A stretch of DNA of 64,000 nucleotides. Origin: Caulobacter vibrioides OR37. GTDB lineage: Bacteria; Pseudomonadota; Alphaproteobacteria; Caulobacterales; Caulobacteraceae. The notes beneath the pieces are model-generated. The model was not told where the DNA came from. It saw only the letters and a program-made list of their open reading frames with translations, and did no database searches. Made by a program: the position numbers and the translations under genes. Positions 16,833 through 24,751 of this stretch are shown piece after piece. Each line of letters opens with the position of its first letter. Within the stretch, counting starts at the first letter, position 1. The stretch spans positions 1 to 64,000 of the forward strand of contig NZ_APMP01000013.1 in assembly GCF_000372645.1 (NCBI RefSeq). Reading direction: 5' to 3'.

Positions 16833-18182
16833 ATGCGTTCGCTGATGCGGTTCGCGGCCATGGTCGCCGCGCTGACGATGGCGTCCAACGCCATGGCCAA
16901 GGGCCATTCGCTGGTGGTGATCTCGATCGACGGGATGCGCCCCAGCGAGATCACCGACCCGAACGCCGGCGATCCGGACCTGCCCTATCTTCGCGGGTTT
17001 CTGAGCGGAGGCAGCTACGCGGACTCGGTTCGCAACGAAACCCCGACCCTGACCCTGCCCAACCATGTCTCGCTGGTCACCGGGGTCGCGCCCGAACAGC
17101 ATGGCGTCATCGACAACATCGTGTTCGATCCCATCCATCCGGGCGCCAACCAATTCTATTGGTACGCGCAGGACATCCGGACCCCGACGCTGTGGACCCA
17201 GGTCCGGCAAGCCGGCGGCAAGGTCGCCAGCGTCAACTGGCCCGTCACGGTCGGGGCCGACATCGACTACAACATCCCCCTCTATTGGCGCGATCAGACC
17301 CCGGAGGACGTCAAGCTGATCCGGGCCATGTCGACGCCCGGCCTGGTCGACGAGTTGGAGAAGAAGACCGGCTTCAAGCTCGCCCAGGCGATCATGCACA
17401 TGCCGGACTCCGATCGCGTGGCGGGCCGCTTCGCCGCCGAGATCCTGAAGTCGCGGCGTCCCCGACTTCTGTTGATCAACTTCTCGGCCTTCGACATGGC
17501 CCAGCACCTGTTCGGTCCGGGCAGCCCGCAGGCCAAGGCGGCCCTGCGCAATGTCGACCAGGTCGTCCGCGACTTGGCCGAGGCGGCCAAGGCGGCCGAT
17601 CCCGACGCCGTGGTGGCGGTGGTGTCCGACCACGGCTTCGCGCCGCTGCACGACGACGTGAACCTGCTGAAGGCCTTCGCCGACGAGGGTCTGGCGCGGT
17701 TCAGCGCCGACAAGAGCCAGGTCGAGTCCTGGGACGCCCTGCCATGGGGCGGCGCGACGGCCGCGGTGTATCTGGCCCGGCCCGAGGATCCCGACCTGCG
17801 CGGCCGGGTTCGCGCGTTCCTCTCCACGCTGAAGACTGACGCGTCGTTCCATATCCGCCAGGTGGACGACCTCACCGAGACGCCGGCCTACGCGGCGGGC
17901 CACGCGCCCGCGTTCCGCGTCGGCTTCGAGATCGGTTTCGAGATGGGCCGCGACGCCAATGCGCCGCCGGTGTCGCCGAGCCGCTATCGGGGGATGCACG
18001 GCTATCCCGCCAGCTATCCGGAAATGCGCTCGTCGTTCTTCATCCAGGGCGCCGATATTCCCAAGGGGCGCGATCTCGGGGTCATCCGCATGGAGAGCAT
18101 CGCCCCGACCCTGGCGGCCGTGATGGGCTTGCCGAGCACGGGTGAGAACCTCCTCAAGTCGGAGCGCGCGCCCGCCCGGTAA
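16833..18182 (+). CDS. Secreted NPP-type phosphodiesterase (alkaline phosphatase superfamily)
   Basis: Exported metal-dependent hydrolase of the nucleotide pyrophosphatase/phosphodiesterase type, 449 residues, with a signal peptide (residues 1-22, ending NAMA). Metal-site motif ISIDGMRP opens the domain; the nucleophile is T74 in TLTLPNHVSLVTG; later motifs are FDMAQHLFGP, VVSDHGF and MHGYPA. Relatives hydrolyse nucleotide phosphodiesters, choline glycerophospholipids or phosphonoacetate. Within module A it could release a head group outside the cytoplasm for the receptor/permease/oxygenase to use. It is divergent from lysR. The stop codon lies in the loop of a GC-rich hairpin. Confidence 0.85.
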   Translation: MRSLMRFAAMVAALTMASNAMAKGHSLVVISIDGMRPSEITDPNAGDPDLPYLRGFLSGGSYADSVRNETPTLTLPNHVSLVTGVAPEQHGVIDNIVFDPIHPGANQFYWYAQDIRTPTLWTQVRQAGGKVASVNWPVTVGADIDYNIPLYWRDQTPEDVKLIRAMSTPGLVDELEKKTGFKLAQAIMHMPDSDRVAGRFAAEILKSRRPRLLLINFSAFDMAQHLFGPGSPQAKAALRNVDQVVRDLAEAAKAADPDAVVAVVSDHGFAPLHDDVNLLKAFADEGLARFSADKSQVESWDALPWGGATAAVYLARPEDPDLRGRVRAFLSTLKTDASFHIRQVDDLTETPAYAAGHAPAFRVGFEIGFEMGRDANAPPVSPSRYRGMHGYPASYPEMRSSFFIQGADIPKGRDLGVIRMESIAPTLAAVMGLPSTGENLLKSERAPAR

Positions 18183-18193
18183 GGCGGGCGCGC
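18166..18193 (+). terminator. GC-rich hairpin over the phosphodiesterase stop codon
   Basis: 11-bp perfect stem (18166-18176 with 18183-18193) and a 6-base loop CGGTAA that contains the TAA stop. No U-tract follows, so it may be an mRNA 3' stabiliser or a Rho-assisted terminator. Confidence 0.45.
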
Positions 18194-18302
18194 CCGGCTC
18201 GGCGCTAGCCATTCTTTGCGTGTGGATCGAGGCCGTGCTTCGCGAATGGCGCTGGACCGGGCGACCTTCGACCAAGCCTCGGGATGCCGCGAACGCGGCG
18301 TT

Positions 18303-18316
18303 GGCAATCGTTTGCC
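18303..18316. promoter_or_regulatory. LacI-type operator, site 1 (before GH68)
   Basis: GGCAATCGTTTGCC, one base off the perfect palindrome at 20908. It lies 68 bp before the GH68 gene start and shares the pattern with five other sites in the sucrose/esterase locus. Confidence 0.65.
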
Positions 18317-18384
18317 TTTGCGGTCGCTTTCTTTTACACCGGCCAGGCTGGAGCCCGCCATCATCCAGCCGACCGGGAGAGCGC

Positions 18385-19539
18385 ATGTCCAGTGTCATTC
18401 CTTTAGCGATCAGCGCCGAACGGGCCGTTCCAGATCGCTGGACGGCCGCCGACGTGGCGCGGATCGACCCTCTGGCCATGAGCACGGCGCCGTTGATCGG
18501 CGAGCGCGAAATCGTTCGCGTGAGCGCTGAATTGGACATCTGGGACGCCTGGCCCCTCCAGACCCAGGCGGGCGCGCCGATGGTGTTCGAGGACGGCGCG
18601 ACGCTCTGGATGGCTCTGGCCGCGCCTCGCTTCGAGGATCCCGACGATCGGCACGGACACGCCCGAATTCATCTGTTTCGGCGCGACGCGGCGGGTTGGT
18701 CGCCCCTCGGCCCGGCGATGCCGGAAGGATTCTCGCCGGGGAGCCGGGAATGGTCGGGCTCGGCCGTCGTGGACGCGGACGGGCGGGCCCTGACCCTCTA
18801 TTTCACGGCGACGGGCCGGCGCGGCGAGACCGCCCCGACGTTCGAGCAGCGGCTTTTCAGCGCCCGCGCCAGCCTCGAGACGTCCGGTGATCGGCCCAGG
18901 CTGTTCGACTGGAGGGACTTGCGCGAGGTCGTCGAGCGCGACGCGGCCCATTACATGGCTAGCGACGGCGGCGTGGGGGTCATCGGGACCATCAAGGCGT
19001 TCCGCGATCCCGCCTATTTCCATGACCCCCGCGATGGCGGCCATTACCTTTTCTTCGCCGGCTCGGCGGCGGGCGGGGCGGCTTTCAACGGTGTGATCGG
19101 CGCGGCCCTCTCCTCCTCGGGCAAGGCCGACGACTGGCGTCTGGCTCCGCCGCTGATCGATGCGACGGACGTCAACAACGAGCTCGAACGGCCGCATGTC
19201 GTCATGGCGGGGGGGCTCTATTACATGTTCTGGTCGACCCAGACCCACGTGTTCGCGCCGACTCTGCGCCATGCCCCGACGGGCCTTTATGGCATGGTGT
19301 CCGAACATCCGATGCAAGGCTGGCGGCCTCTGAACGGGACGGGGCTGGTCTTCGCCAATCCGCCCGCCGCCCCGCGTCAGGCCTATAGCTGGTTGGTGCT
19401 GCCGGACCTGTCGGTGATCAGCTTTATCGACGACTGGGGGCGTGGCCGCGAGGCGACCGGCGCGCGTCGCTTCGGAGCCACTTTCGCGCCCGCGCTGCGG
19501 CTGCGATTGGCTGGCGATCAGGCTGAACTGGACGTCTAG
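18385..19539 (+). CDS. GH68 fructosyl hydrolase/transferase (levansucrase-like)
   Basis: Glycoside hydrolase family 68 enzyme acting on sucrose, as invertase or levansucrase, 384 residues. The nucleophile is D54 in DIWDAWPLQ; REWSGSA corresponds to the substrate-binding WSGS of SacB; FRDP is the transition-state stabiliser motif and NELERPHVV holds the acid/base Glu. There is no signal peptide, so it may act in the cytoplasm on sucrose brought in by the SLC45-type permease; some GH68 enzymes are nevertheless exported without a classical signal. The frame is open upstream to 18142 but the ATG at 18385 is the first sensible start. A LacI-type operator precedes it and the lacI gene follows. Confidence 0.85.
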   Translation: MSSVIPLAISAERAVPDRWTAADVARIDPLAMSTAPLIGEREIVRVSAELDIWDAWPLQTQAGAPMVFEDGATLWMALAAPRFEDPDDRHGHARIHLFRRDAAGWSPLGPAMPEGFSPGSREWSGSAVVDADGRALTLYFTATGRRGETAPTFEQRLFSARASLETSGDRPRLFDWRDLREVVERDAAHYMASDGGVGVIGTIKAFRDPAYFHDPRDGGHYLFFAGSAAGGAAFNGVIGAALSSSGKADDWRLAPPLIDATDVNNELERPHVVMAGGLYYMFWSTQTHVFAPTLRHAPTGLYGMVSEHPMQGWRPLNGTGLVFANPPAAPRQAYSWLVLPDLSVISFIDDWGRGREATGARRFGATFAPALRLRLAGDQAELDV

Positions 19540-19575
19540 CGCCGGCCCGGTGCGTGGCGAGCGGGCCACGTTAGG

Positions 19576-19589
19576 GGCAATCGATTGCT
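19576..19589. promoter_or_regulatory. LacI-type operator, site 2 (before lacI)
   Basis: GGCAATCGATTGCT with a perfect 12-bp core GCAATCGATTGC. It lies between the GH68 stop and the LacI-family gene, fitting autoregulation. Confidence 0.7.
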
Positions 19590-19792
19590 AGGGCGATCTC
19601 GACGCTGTCTCGAAAAGGCTCTCGTCATTGTTCCGGCGCCGGCCAGCCGGAGGTGGTCCTCGACACCGCCCGCCCTCCAACGGATGTTGGAATCGACCTA
19701 GATCGACACTCCGAAGTTCTGGGGCGCTGGTCTTGACGAAGAGACCGCCTTGCCGTCCGCTGAACCACCCAACGTGTTTCATTGAGGTTGCC

Positions 19793-20842
19793 TTGCCCCC
19801 GAAGACTAGGCCCGGCTCGAAGACGGCCGGCGCTAGACCTCAGAATATCCAGGAGTTGGCCCGGATCGCTGGCGTATCGACCGCGACCGTGTCTCGCGCC
19901 CTGACGGGCGCCGGCCACCTGTCGGCGGCGACGCGCGAGCGCATTCAAAAGCTGGCCGCCGAGCTGCAGTTCAAGCCCAGCACGACGGCGCGCAATCTGC
20001 GGATCGGGCGGACCGGGGCGATCGGCGTGGTGGTGCCTCTCGGTCACGAGCGAACCCAGCATCTGTCCGACCCCTTCTTCATGACCCTGATCAGCCATGT
20101 GGCCGATCGGCTGGCCGACCAGGGCTACGACGCCCTGCTCAGCCGCGTCGTGCCCAGCGACGGCGACTGGCTGGACCGTATCGCCCAATCTGGCCGGGTC
20201 GACGGCATCATCGTCATTGGACAGTCCGATCAGGCGCGGGTGCTGGACCAGACCGCCAAGACCTACAGGCCGATGGTCGTCTGGGGCTCTCAGATCGCCG
20301 GTCACGCCTATCACACCGTCGGCAGCGACAACCGTCTGGGCGGACGCATGGCGACGGAACATCTGATCGCCCAGGGGTGCCGTAAGCTGGCCTTCTTCGG
20401 CGATCCCAACGCCCCCGAGGTCGAGGAACGGCTGCGGGGGTTCCGCGACGCGATCGAGGCCGCGGAGGGCGTGGCCGGGGCGCTGTTGCCCGTCCACTTC
20501 GTGCCGCAGATGGCTCTGACGACCATCTCGGACTATCTGGGGATCGCCGATGGCGTCGACGGCATTTTCGCCGCGTCGGACACCATCGCCATGATGACGA
20601 TCCAGGCGCTGGCCGATCGCGGTCGCGCCGTGCCCGCCGACGTCAAGGTCGTCGGCTTCGACGACCTTGACGTCGCGCGTCATACCCTGCCGCCTCTGAC
20701 GTCGGTCCGGCAGGATCTGGACAAGGGCGCCAAGGCCCTGGTCGATACGCTGCTGGCGCTTCTGCGCGACGAGGACGCGCCGTCGGTGCTTCTGACGCCG
20801 ACGCTCGCCCCGCGGGCTTCGACGGGCGCGGGCGACCGTTAG
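19793..20842 (+). CDS. LacI-family repressor of the sucrose/esterase locus
   Basis: LacI/GalR transcription factor, 349 residues. The helix-turn-helix NIQELARIAGVSTATVSRAL is near residue 20 and the hinge helix is in KPSTTARNLR; a periplasmic-binding-protein-like effector domain follows. I chose the TTG at 19793 because GAGG lies five bases before it and it gives the normal family length; the open frame to 19628 would add 55 unrelated residues. It sits among the GH68, esterase and permease genes. Six palindromes centred on the CpG-type core ATCGAT, typical of LacI operators, lie before these genes and before its own. The effector is likely sucrose, fructose or a derivative. Confidence 0.87.
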   Translation: MPPKTRPGSKTAGARPQNIQELARIAGVSTATVSRALTGAGHLSAATRERIQKLAAELQFKPSTTARNLRIGRTGAIGVVVPLGHERTQHLSDPFFMTLISHVADRLADQGYDALLSRVVPSDGDWLDRIAQSGRVDGIIVIGQSDQARVLDQTAKTYRPMVVWGSQIAGHAYHTVGSDNRLGGRMATEHLIAQGCRKLAFFGDPNAPEVEERLRGFRDAIEAAEGVAGALLPVHFVPQMALTTISDYLGIADGVDGIFAASDTIAMMTIQALADRGRAVPADVKVVGFDDLDVARHTLPPLTSVRQDLDKGAKALVDTLLALLRDEDAPSVLLTPTLAPRASTGAGDR

Positions 20843-20907
20843 GATCTATCGCTCAATCGGGCGCGACGTCGTGGTCTTGCGCGGCGAGATGACGGGATTG
20901 GTTGACG

Positions 20908-20921
20908 GGCAATCGATTGCC
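20908..20921. promoter_or_regulatory. LacI-type operator, site 3 (before esterase/permease)
   Basis: Perfect 14-bp palindrome GGCAATCGATTGCC, the best match of the six sites. It lies upstream of the esterase (21255) and sucrose permease (22334) genes. Confidence 0.75.
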
Positions 20922-20953
20922 GTACACTGTGCCGGGGTCGCCGAAAGCTACGC

Positions 20954-21005
20954 CTAGAGCGCGTTATCCGCTTCGAATGGTTCCATTTGACGCGCGAGAC
21001 TCTAG
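20954..21005. repeat. Diverged CTAG-bounded palindromic element
   Basis: 52 bp from CTAGAG to CTCTAG with inner arms GCGCGT/ACGCGC around a GAATGGTTCCATT core. It is a single-hairpin relative of the 114-bp elements. Confidence 0.6.
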
Positions 21006-21078
21006 GGCCCAGGCGCAACGCCCGCCGTCCACGAGCGGGAGATGATACGCGGCGCCGCGGCGTTGGGGAGAAAAGGCG

Positions 21079-21237
21079 ATGCAAGATCTTACGGCGGCCA
21101 CCGTCGATGGGATGGAGAGCGGGCAGGGCGTCAACGTCGCCGTCCCAGGCTTCGTCTCGGCTTTCCTTCTCAAGAGCCGCCTGGCGATCCGCCGCCGCGC
21201 TGGCTGGACATGCGCCGACAAAGGGCTCCTGACTTGA
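21079..21237 (+). CDS. Possible 52-aa small protein before the esterase
   Basis: Short open frame starting ATG with GGGGAGAAAAGG just before it, a strong ribosome-binding site. The product begins MQDLTAATVDGME and holds a short hydrophobic stretch (VNVAVPGFVSAFLL) followed by a basic segment. I recognise no family. It may be a leader peptide, a small membrane protein or the remnant of a lost gene; it ends 17 bp before the esterase start. Confidence 0.3.
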   Translation: MQDLTAATVDGMESGQGVNVAVPGFVSAFLLKSRLAIRRRAGWTCADKGLLT

Positions 21238-21254
21238 AGAGCGCGAGCGACTCC

Positions 21255-22253
21255 ATGAGCGCCAAGCACGGCCACTTCGCGTTGTCGCGACGCCTCGTCC
21301 TGGGCGCGGGTCTGGCCGTGGCGGGCGGCGGCCAGGCCCTGGCCGATCGCGAACCGTTGAAGCCGCCGCCGGCGCTGGGACCGCTGCCCGCGAGTTGGGC
21401 GCGCGCCGAGGCGATCGCCCTCTGGCCGGGCGCGGCGCCGAACGGTCCCTTCAAGGCCCAGCCCGTTCCCGCCGACTTTCCGCCGGGCTTCTTTCGCAAC
21501 GTCGCCCAGCCGTCGCTGCACGTATTCCGGCCCGCCAAGAGCAACGGCAAGGCGGTGCTGATCGCGCCGGGCGGGGCCTATAGTTTCGTCGTCGGCACTC
21601 ATGAGGGCGTGGCCGTCGCCGAGGCCCTCGCCACGCGGGGCTATACCGCCTTTGTCCTGATCTACCGGCTGCCGGGAGAAGGCTGGAGCGAGTTCTGGAA
21701 CGTGCCGCTGCAGGACGCGCAGCGCGCCTTGCGGCTGGTTCGCGCCAACGCCAGGCGGTTCGGCTTCGAGCCTGGGCGGGTCGCCGCGCTCGGCTTTTCG
21801 GCCGGCGGGCACTTGATCGCCTCGCTGGCCACCGAACACGCCGAGACCCTGTACGCCCCGCGCGACGCGGCCGACGCGCTCAGCGCGCGACCCGCCGCGG
21901 TCGGTCTGATCTATCCGGTGATCACCTTGGCGCTGCCCTACGCCAATCCGCAGACGCGCCTTTCGCTGCTGGGACCCGCGCCCACGGAGGATCTGGTCGC
22001 GCGCCGCTCGCCCCAGCGCCATGTCTCGGCCGAGACGCCGCCGTGTTTCCTGGCGCACGCCTTGGACGACACGGCCGTCCCTCCGGAAAATAGTCTGATG
22101 ATGCTCGAGGCCCTGCGTAAGGCCGGCGTCCGCGCGGAGGCGCATTTCCTGGAGGAGGGCGGACACGGATTTGGCCTGGGCTCGCCCAACGCGCCCGACG
22201 GCCGGTGGCTGGACCTGTTCGACTTGTGGCTCCAGCGCGCCGTCGCCGGCTGA
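21255..22253 (+). CDS. Exported alpha/beta-hydrolase esterase
   Basis: Alpha/beta-hydrolase fold esterase of the BD-FAE/acetyl-esterase type, 332 residues. The N-terminus LSRRLVLGAGLAVAGGGQALA resembles a Tat-type signal, so export is likely. The nucleophile is S182 in GFSAGGH, and DDTAVPPEN and GGHGFGLG supply the acid and histidine regions. The start is the ATG before this signal; the frame is open further upstream without a better start. It follows the operator at 20908 and precedes the sucrose permease by 80 bp, so the two probably share a transcript. It is a candidate deacylase for acetylated or acylated sugar. Confidence 0.82.
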   Translation: MSAKHGHFALSRRLVLGAGLAVAGGGQALADREPLKPPPALGPLPASWARAEAIALWPGAAPNGPFKAQPVPADFPPGFFRNVAQPSLHVFRPAKSNGKAVLIAPGGAYSFVVGTHEGVAVAEALATRGYTAFVLIYRLPGEGWSEFWNVPLQDAQRALRLVRANARRFGFEPGRVAALGFSAGGHLIASLATEHAETLYAPRDAADALSARPAAVGLIYPVITLALPYANPQTRLSLLGPAPTEDLVARRSPQRHVSAETPPCFLAHALDDTAVPPENSLMMLEALRKAGVRAEAHFLEEGGHGFGLGSPNAPDGRWLDLFDLWLQRAVAG

Positions 22254-22333
22254 AGCCCGTCCGCCACCCAGGCCGTGGACCCCACATCAAGACGATCGAG
22301 ACGCCTTTGAACGCGTCCACGGAGGAAAGACGC

Positions 22334-23662
22334 ATGGAAGACGCGCTGAAGCCCAGACTGCCCTGGCTTCGCATCGTGGAGATGAACCTTGGCTTTCTGG
22401 GCCTGCAGTTCAGCTTTGGCCTGCAGCAGTCCAACATGGCGCCGATCTATTCCTATCTCGGAGCCCACGAGGCCGCCATTCCGCTTCTGCAACTGGCCGG
22501 TCCGGTGACGGGCCTGCTGGTCCAGCCCATCATCGGCGCGATGAGCGACCGCACCGTCACGCGTTGGGGGCGGCGGACGCCCTATTTCGTGTTCGGGGCG
22601 GTGCTGTGCGCCGTCGGGCTGTTCTTCATGCCGCTGTCCCCGACCATTCTGGCGGCCGTCAGCCTGCTGTGGATCCTGGACGCGGGCAACAACATCACCA
22701 TGGAGCCCTACCGGGCCTATGTCAGCGACCGGCTGTCCACGGAGCAGCGGCGTTTTGGCTTTCTTTCGCAGAGCGCCTTCACGGGCCTGGGCCAGATGCT
22801 GGCCTATCTGGCGCCGAGCTTCATGGTCAACATGCTGGGCTTCGACATCAACGCGGTGGACGCCCACCGCATCCCGGTGATCACCCGCGTGGCGTTCACG
22901 GTGGGCGCGGTGCTGTCGCTGACGACGATCCTGTGGTCGATCTTCCGCGTGCCCGAGCTGCCGCTGAGCGATGCGCAGAAGGACCGGCTCAAGGCCTTGC
23001 CCCTGACCGCGACCGCGACGCTGCGCGAGATCTGGGACGCGATCGTCACCATGCCGGCGACCATGCGCAAGCTGGCGCTGATGAGCCTGTTTCAGTGGTA
23101 CGCCATGTTCGGCTACTGGAACTACGTCATCTACTCGATCAGCCGGTCGGTCTATGGCGAGGCCAATCCGCTGTCGGAGAGTTTCCGCAGGGCCGTGCTG
23201 GATAACGGCCAGGTCGGCGGCTTCTACAACGGCGTGGCCTTCGTCGCCGCCTTCGCCATGGCCCCGCTGACCCGGCGGTTCGGGGCCGCGGCCATGCACG
23301 CCTTTTGTCTGTTGACGGCCGGCCTGGGCATGTTCGCCATACCCCATGTCACTCAGAAGGTCTGGCTGTTCGCGCCGGCCATCGGGGTCGGGCTGGGCTG
23401 GGCCAGCATCATGGGCAATCCCTACATCATCCTGTCGGAGAGCATCCCGCCCGAACGCACCGGCGTCTACATGGGCATTTTCAACATGATGATCGTGACG
23501 CCGATGCTGTTGAACGCGGTCACCATGCCCCTCTATTTCGACAGCCTGCTGGCCGGCGATCCGCGTCGCGTGCTGATGCTGTGCGGGGCGCTGATGGGCG
23601 CGGCGGCGATGTGCGTGCTCTGGGCGGGGCGGTCGACCGGCGCGCGGCCGGCGGCGGCTTAG
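22334..23662 (+). CDS. SLC45/GPH-type sugar permease, probably sucrose
   Basis: Major-facilitator permease of 442 residues with 12 likely membrane segments. The N-terminal sequence MNLGFLGLQFSFGLQQSN and the loop SDRTVTRWGRRTPY are typical of the bacterial SLC45/sucrose-maltose proton symporter group. GGAGGA lies eight bases before the ATG. Neighbouring GH68, lacI and fructokinase genes point to sucrose as substrate. The TAG stop is the first three bases of the repeat element at 23660. Confidence 0.87.
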   Translation: MEDALKPRLPWLRIVEMNLGFLGLQFSFGLQQSNMAPIYSYLGAHEAAIPLLQLAGPVTGLLVQPIIGAMSDRTVTRWGRRTPYFVFGAVLCAVGLFFMPLSPTILAAVSLLWILDAGNNITMEPYRAYVSDRLSTEQRRFGFLSQSAFTGLGQMLAYLAPSFMVNMLGFDINAVDAHRIPVITRVAFTVGAVLSLTTILWSIFRVPELPLSDAQKDRLKALPLTATATLREIWDAIVTMPATMRKLALMSLFQWYAMFGYWNYVIYSISRSVYGEANPLSESFRRAVLDNGQVGGFYNGVAFVAAFAMAPLTRRFGAAAMHAFCLLTAGLGMFAIPHVTQKVWLFAPAIGVGLGWASIMGNPYIILSESIPPERTGVYMGIFNMMIVTPMLLNAVTMPLYFDSLLAGDPRRVLMLCGALMGAAAMCVLWAGRSTGARPAAA

Positions 23663-23773
23663 AGCGTGATAGCCGAAAGTGTGAGCGGTTTCGGCGGTTA
23701 TCACGCTCTAAATGTTTGATTTAGAGCCTTATTTTCCGCTCGAATGATTCCATTCGAGCGGATAAGGCTCTAG
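23660..23773. repeat. Double-hairpin repeat element, copy 2
   Basis: 114-bp element nearly identical to those at 11218 and 44330. It lies between the permease (+) and the esterase gene (-) whose stop is at 23800, so it can terminate transcription from both sides. Its first three bases are the permease stop codon TAG. Confidence 0.9.
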
Positions 23774-23799
23774 AGCCCCTTACGAGCTGATTGGATCAA

Positions 23800-24726
23800 T
23801 CAGACCGGAAAGGGCGCCAGCAGGAAGGCGAGCGCTTCGTCGAGGCGCTCGCGCCACGCCCCTTCGTCGTGGCCGACGCCGGCATAGACGCGAACGCGAA
23901 GATCCTTGTCCTCGACGTAGCCCAACGCGCTCAGCGCGCCGACCAAGGCGGCGTGCGATGGCGGATAGAAGCGGTCGATGCTCAGCGCGCTTCTGTCCAG
24001 CCACAGGCGATGCGACCCCGCGCGCGGCATATGGCGTCGGGCGAACACGCCCACGGCGCGCGCGACGTCCTCCGCGAAGCCCGCGGGCAGGGGCTCGGTC
24101 TCCGTTACGGGCAACAGGCTGAAATGGGCCGACAGCATGGCCGCGCCCGCGAAAGTCTCGGGATATCGCGCCAGCAGCTCCGCCGCCGCCACGGCCCCCA
24201 TCGAAGACCCCGCGAGGAAAGCGCCCGCCTGTCCCGGCGAGGTGGCGAAGGCGTCTTCGATCAGAGGCTTGATCTCTTCGACCAGCATCCGGGCGTAGGC
24301 CGCTGATTTCGGCGCGCCAGGCCAGGCGTCGAGGATCGCCTGACGCGCTGGCGCGGCGAGCTGCTCCAGGATCAGCGCGGGGGCGTACTCGGCGAAGCGC
24401 TCGTGCGTGCAGGCGACGCCCACGACCATGATCGGCGCGATTCGCCCCGCGTCGATCAGTCGTGACAGGCAGGCGTCCGCCTCCCAGGCCACGCCGAACG
24501 GCACCAGCCGAGCGTCGAACAGGTTCTGGCCGTCCTGCATGTAAAGCACCGGCAAGGGCGCGTCGTCGTCCACTCCATCGGGCCTCCAGACATAGAGGTC
24601 GCGGGCCGCGAGATCGCGGGATGCGAAACCGCGTAAAACGCGGAGTTGGCCGCGTCCGCTCGGCGAGGGGAGGCTGGTCCAGCCTTTGGGCGCGCGCTCC
24701 GGCGCACCCGGCGTGGCTCTGGGCAT
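23800..24726 (-). CDS. Putative esterase, enterochelin-esterase/esterase D type
   Basis: Alpha/beta-hydrolase of the putative-esterase family (PF00756 type), 308 residues. The substrate loop LPVLYMQDGQNLFD, nucleophile motif GSSMGA and C-terminal GVGHDEGAWRERL are all characteristic. No signal peptide is evident. CAGGAG lies about eight bases before the ATG. It starts 25 bp after the stop of the hydrolase at 24752-25861, forming a two-gene operon transcribed away from the double operator at 25950-25997. Relatives hydrolyse enterobactin, acetylated sugars or feruloyl esters. Confidence 0.82.
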   Translation of the reverse strand: MPRATPGAPERAPKGWTSLPSPSGRGQLRVLRGFASRDLAARDLYVWRPDGVDDDAPLPVLYMQDGQNLFDARLVPFGVAWEADACLSRLIDAGRIAPIMVVGVACTHERFAEYAPALILEQLAAPARQAILDAWPGAPKSAAYARMLVEEIKPLIEDAFATSPGQAGAFLAGSSMGAVAAAELLARYPETFAGAAMLSAHFSLLPVTETEPLPAGFAEDVARAVGVFARRHMPRAGSHRLWLDRSALSIDRFYPPSHAALVGALSALGYVEDKDLRVRVYAGVGHDEGAWRERLDEALAFLLAPFPV

Positions 24727-24751
24727 TGACGCGCTCCTGATCCCTGGCGCG

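Larger units (their letters stand above)
20843..21078. other. Intergenic region with operator and palindromic element
   Basis: Between the lacI stop and the small ORF at 21079 lie the perfect operator at 20908-20921 and the CTAG-bounded palindrome at 20954-21005. The palindrome lies downstream of the operator, inside the likely 5' leader of the esterase transcript. Confidence 0.6.

Noticed and set aside
18385-19539. GH32 invertase or GH43 enzyme instead of GH68
   Set aside because: The WDAWP, EWSGSA, RDP and ERP motifs match GH68 order and spacing; the GH32 NDPNG start is absent.
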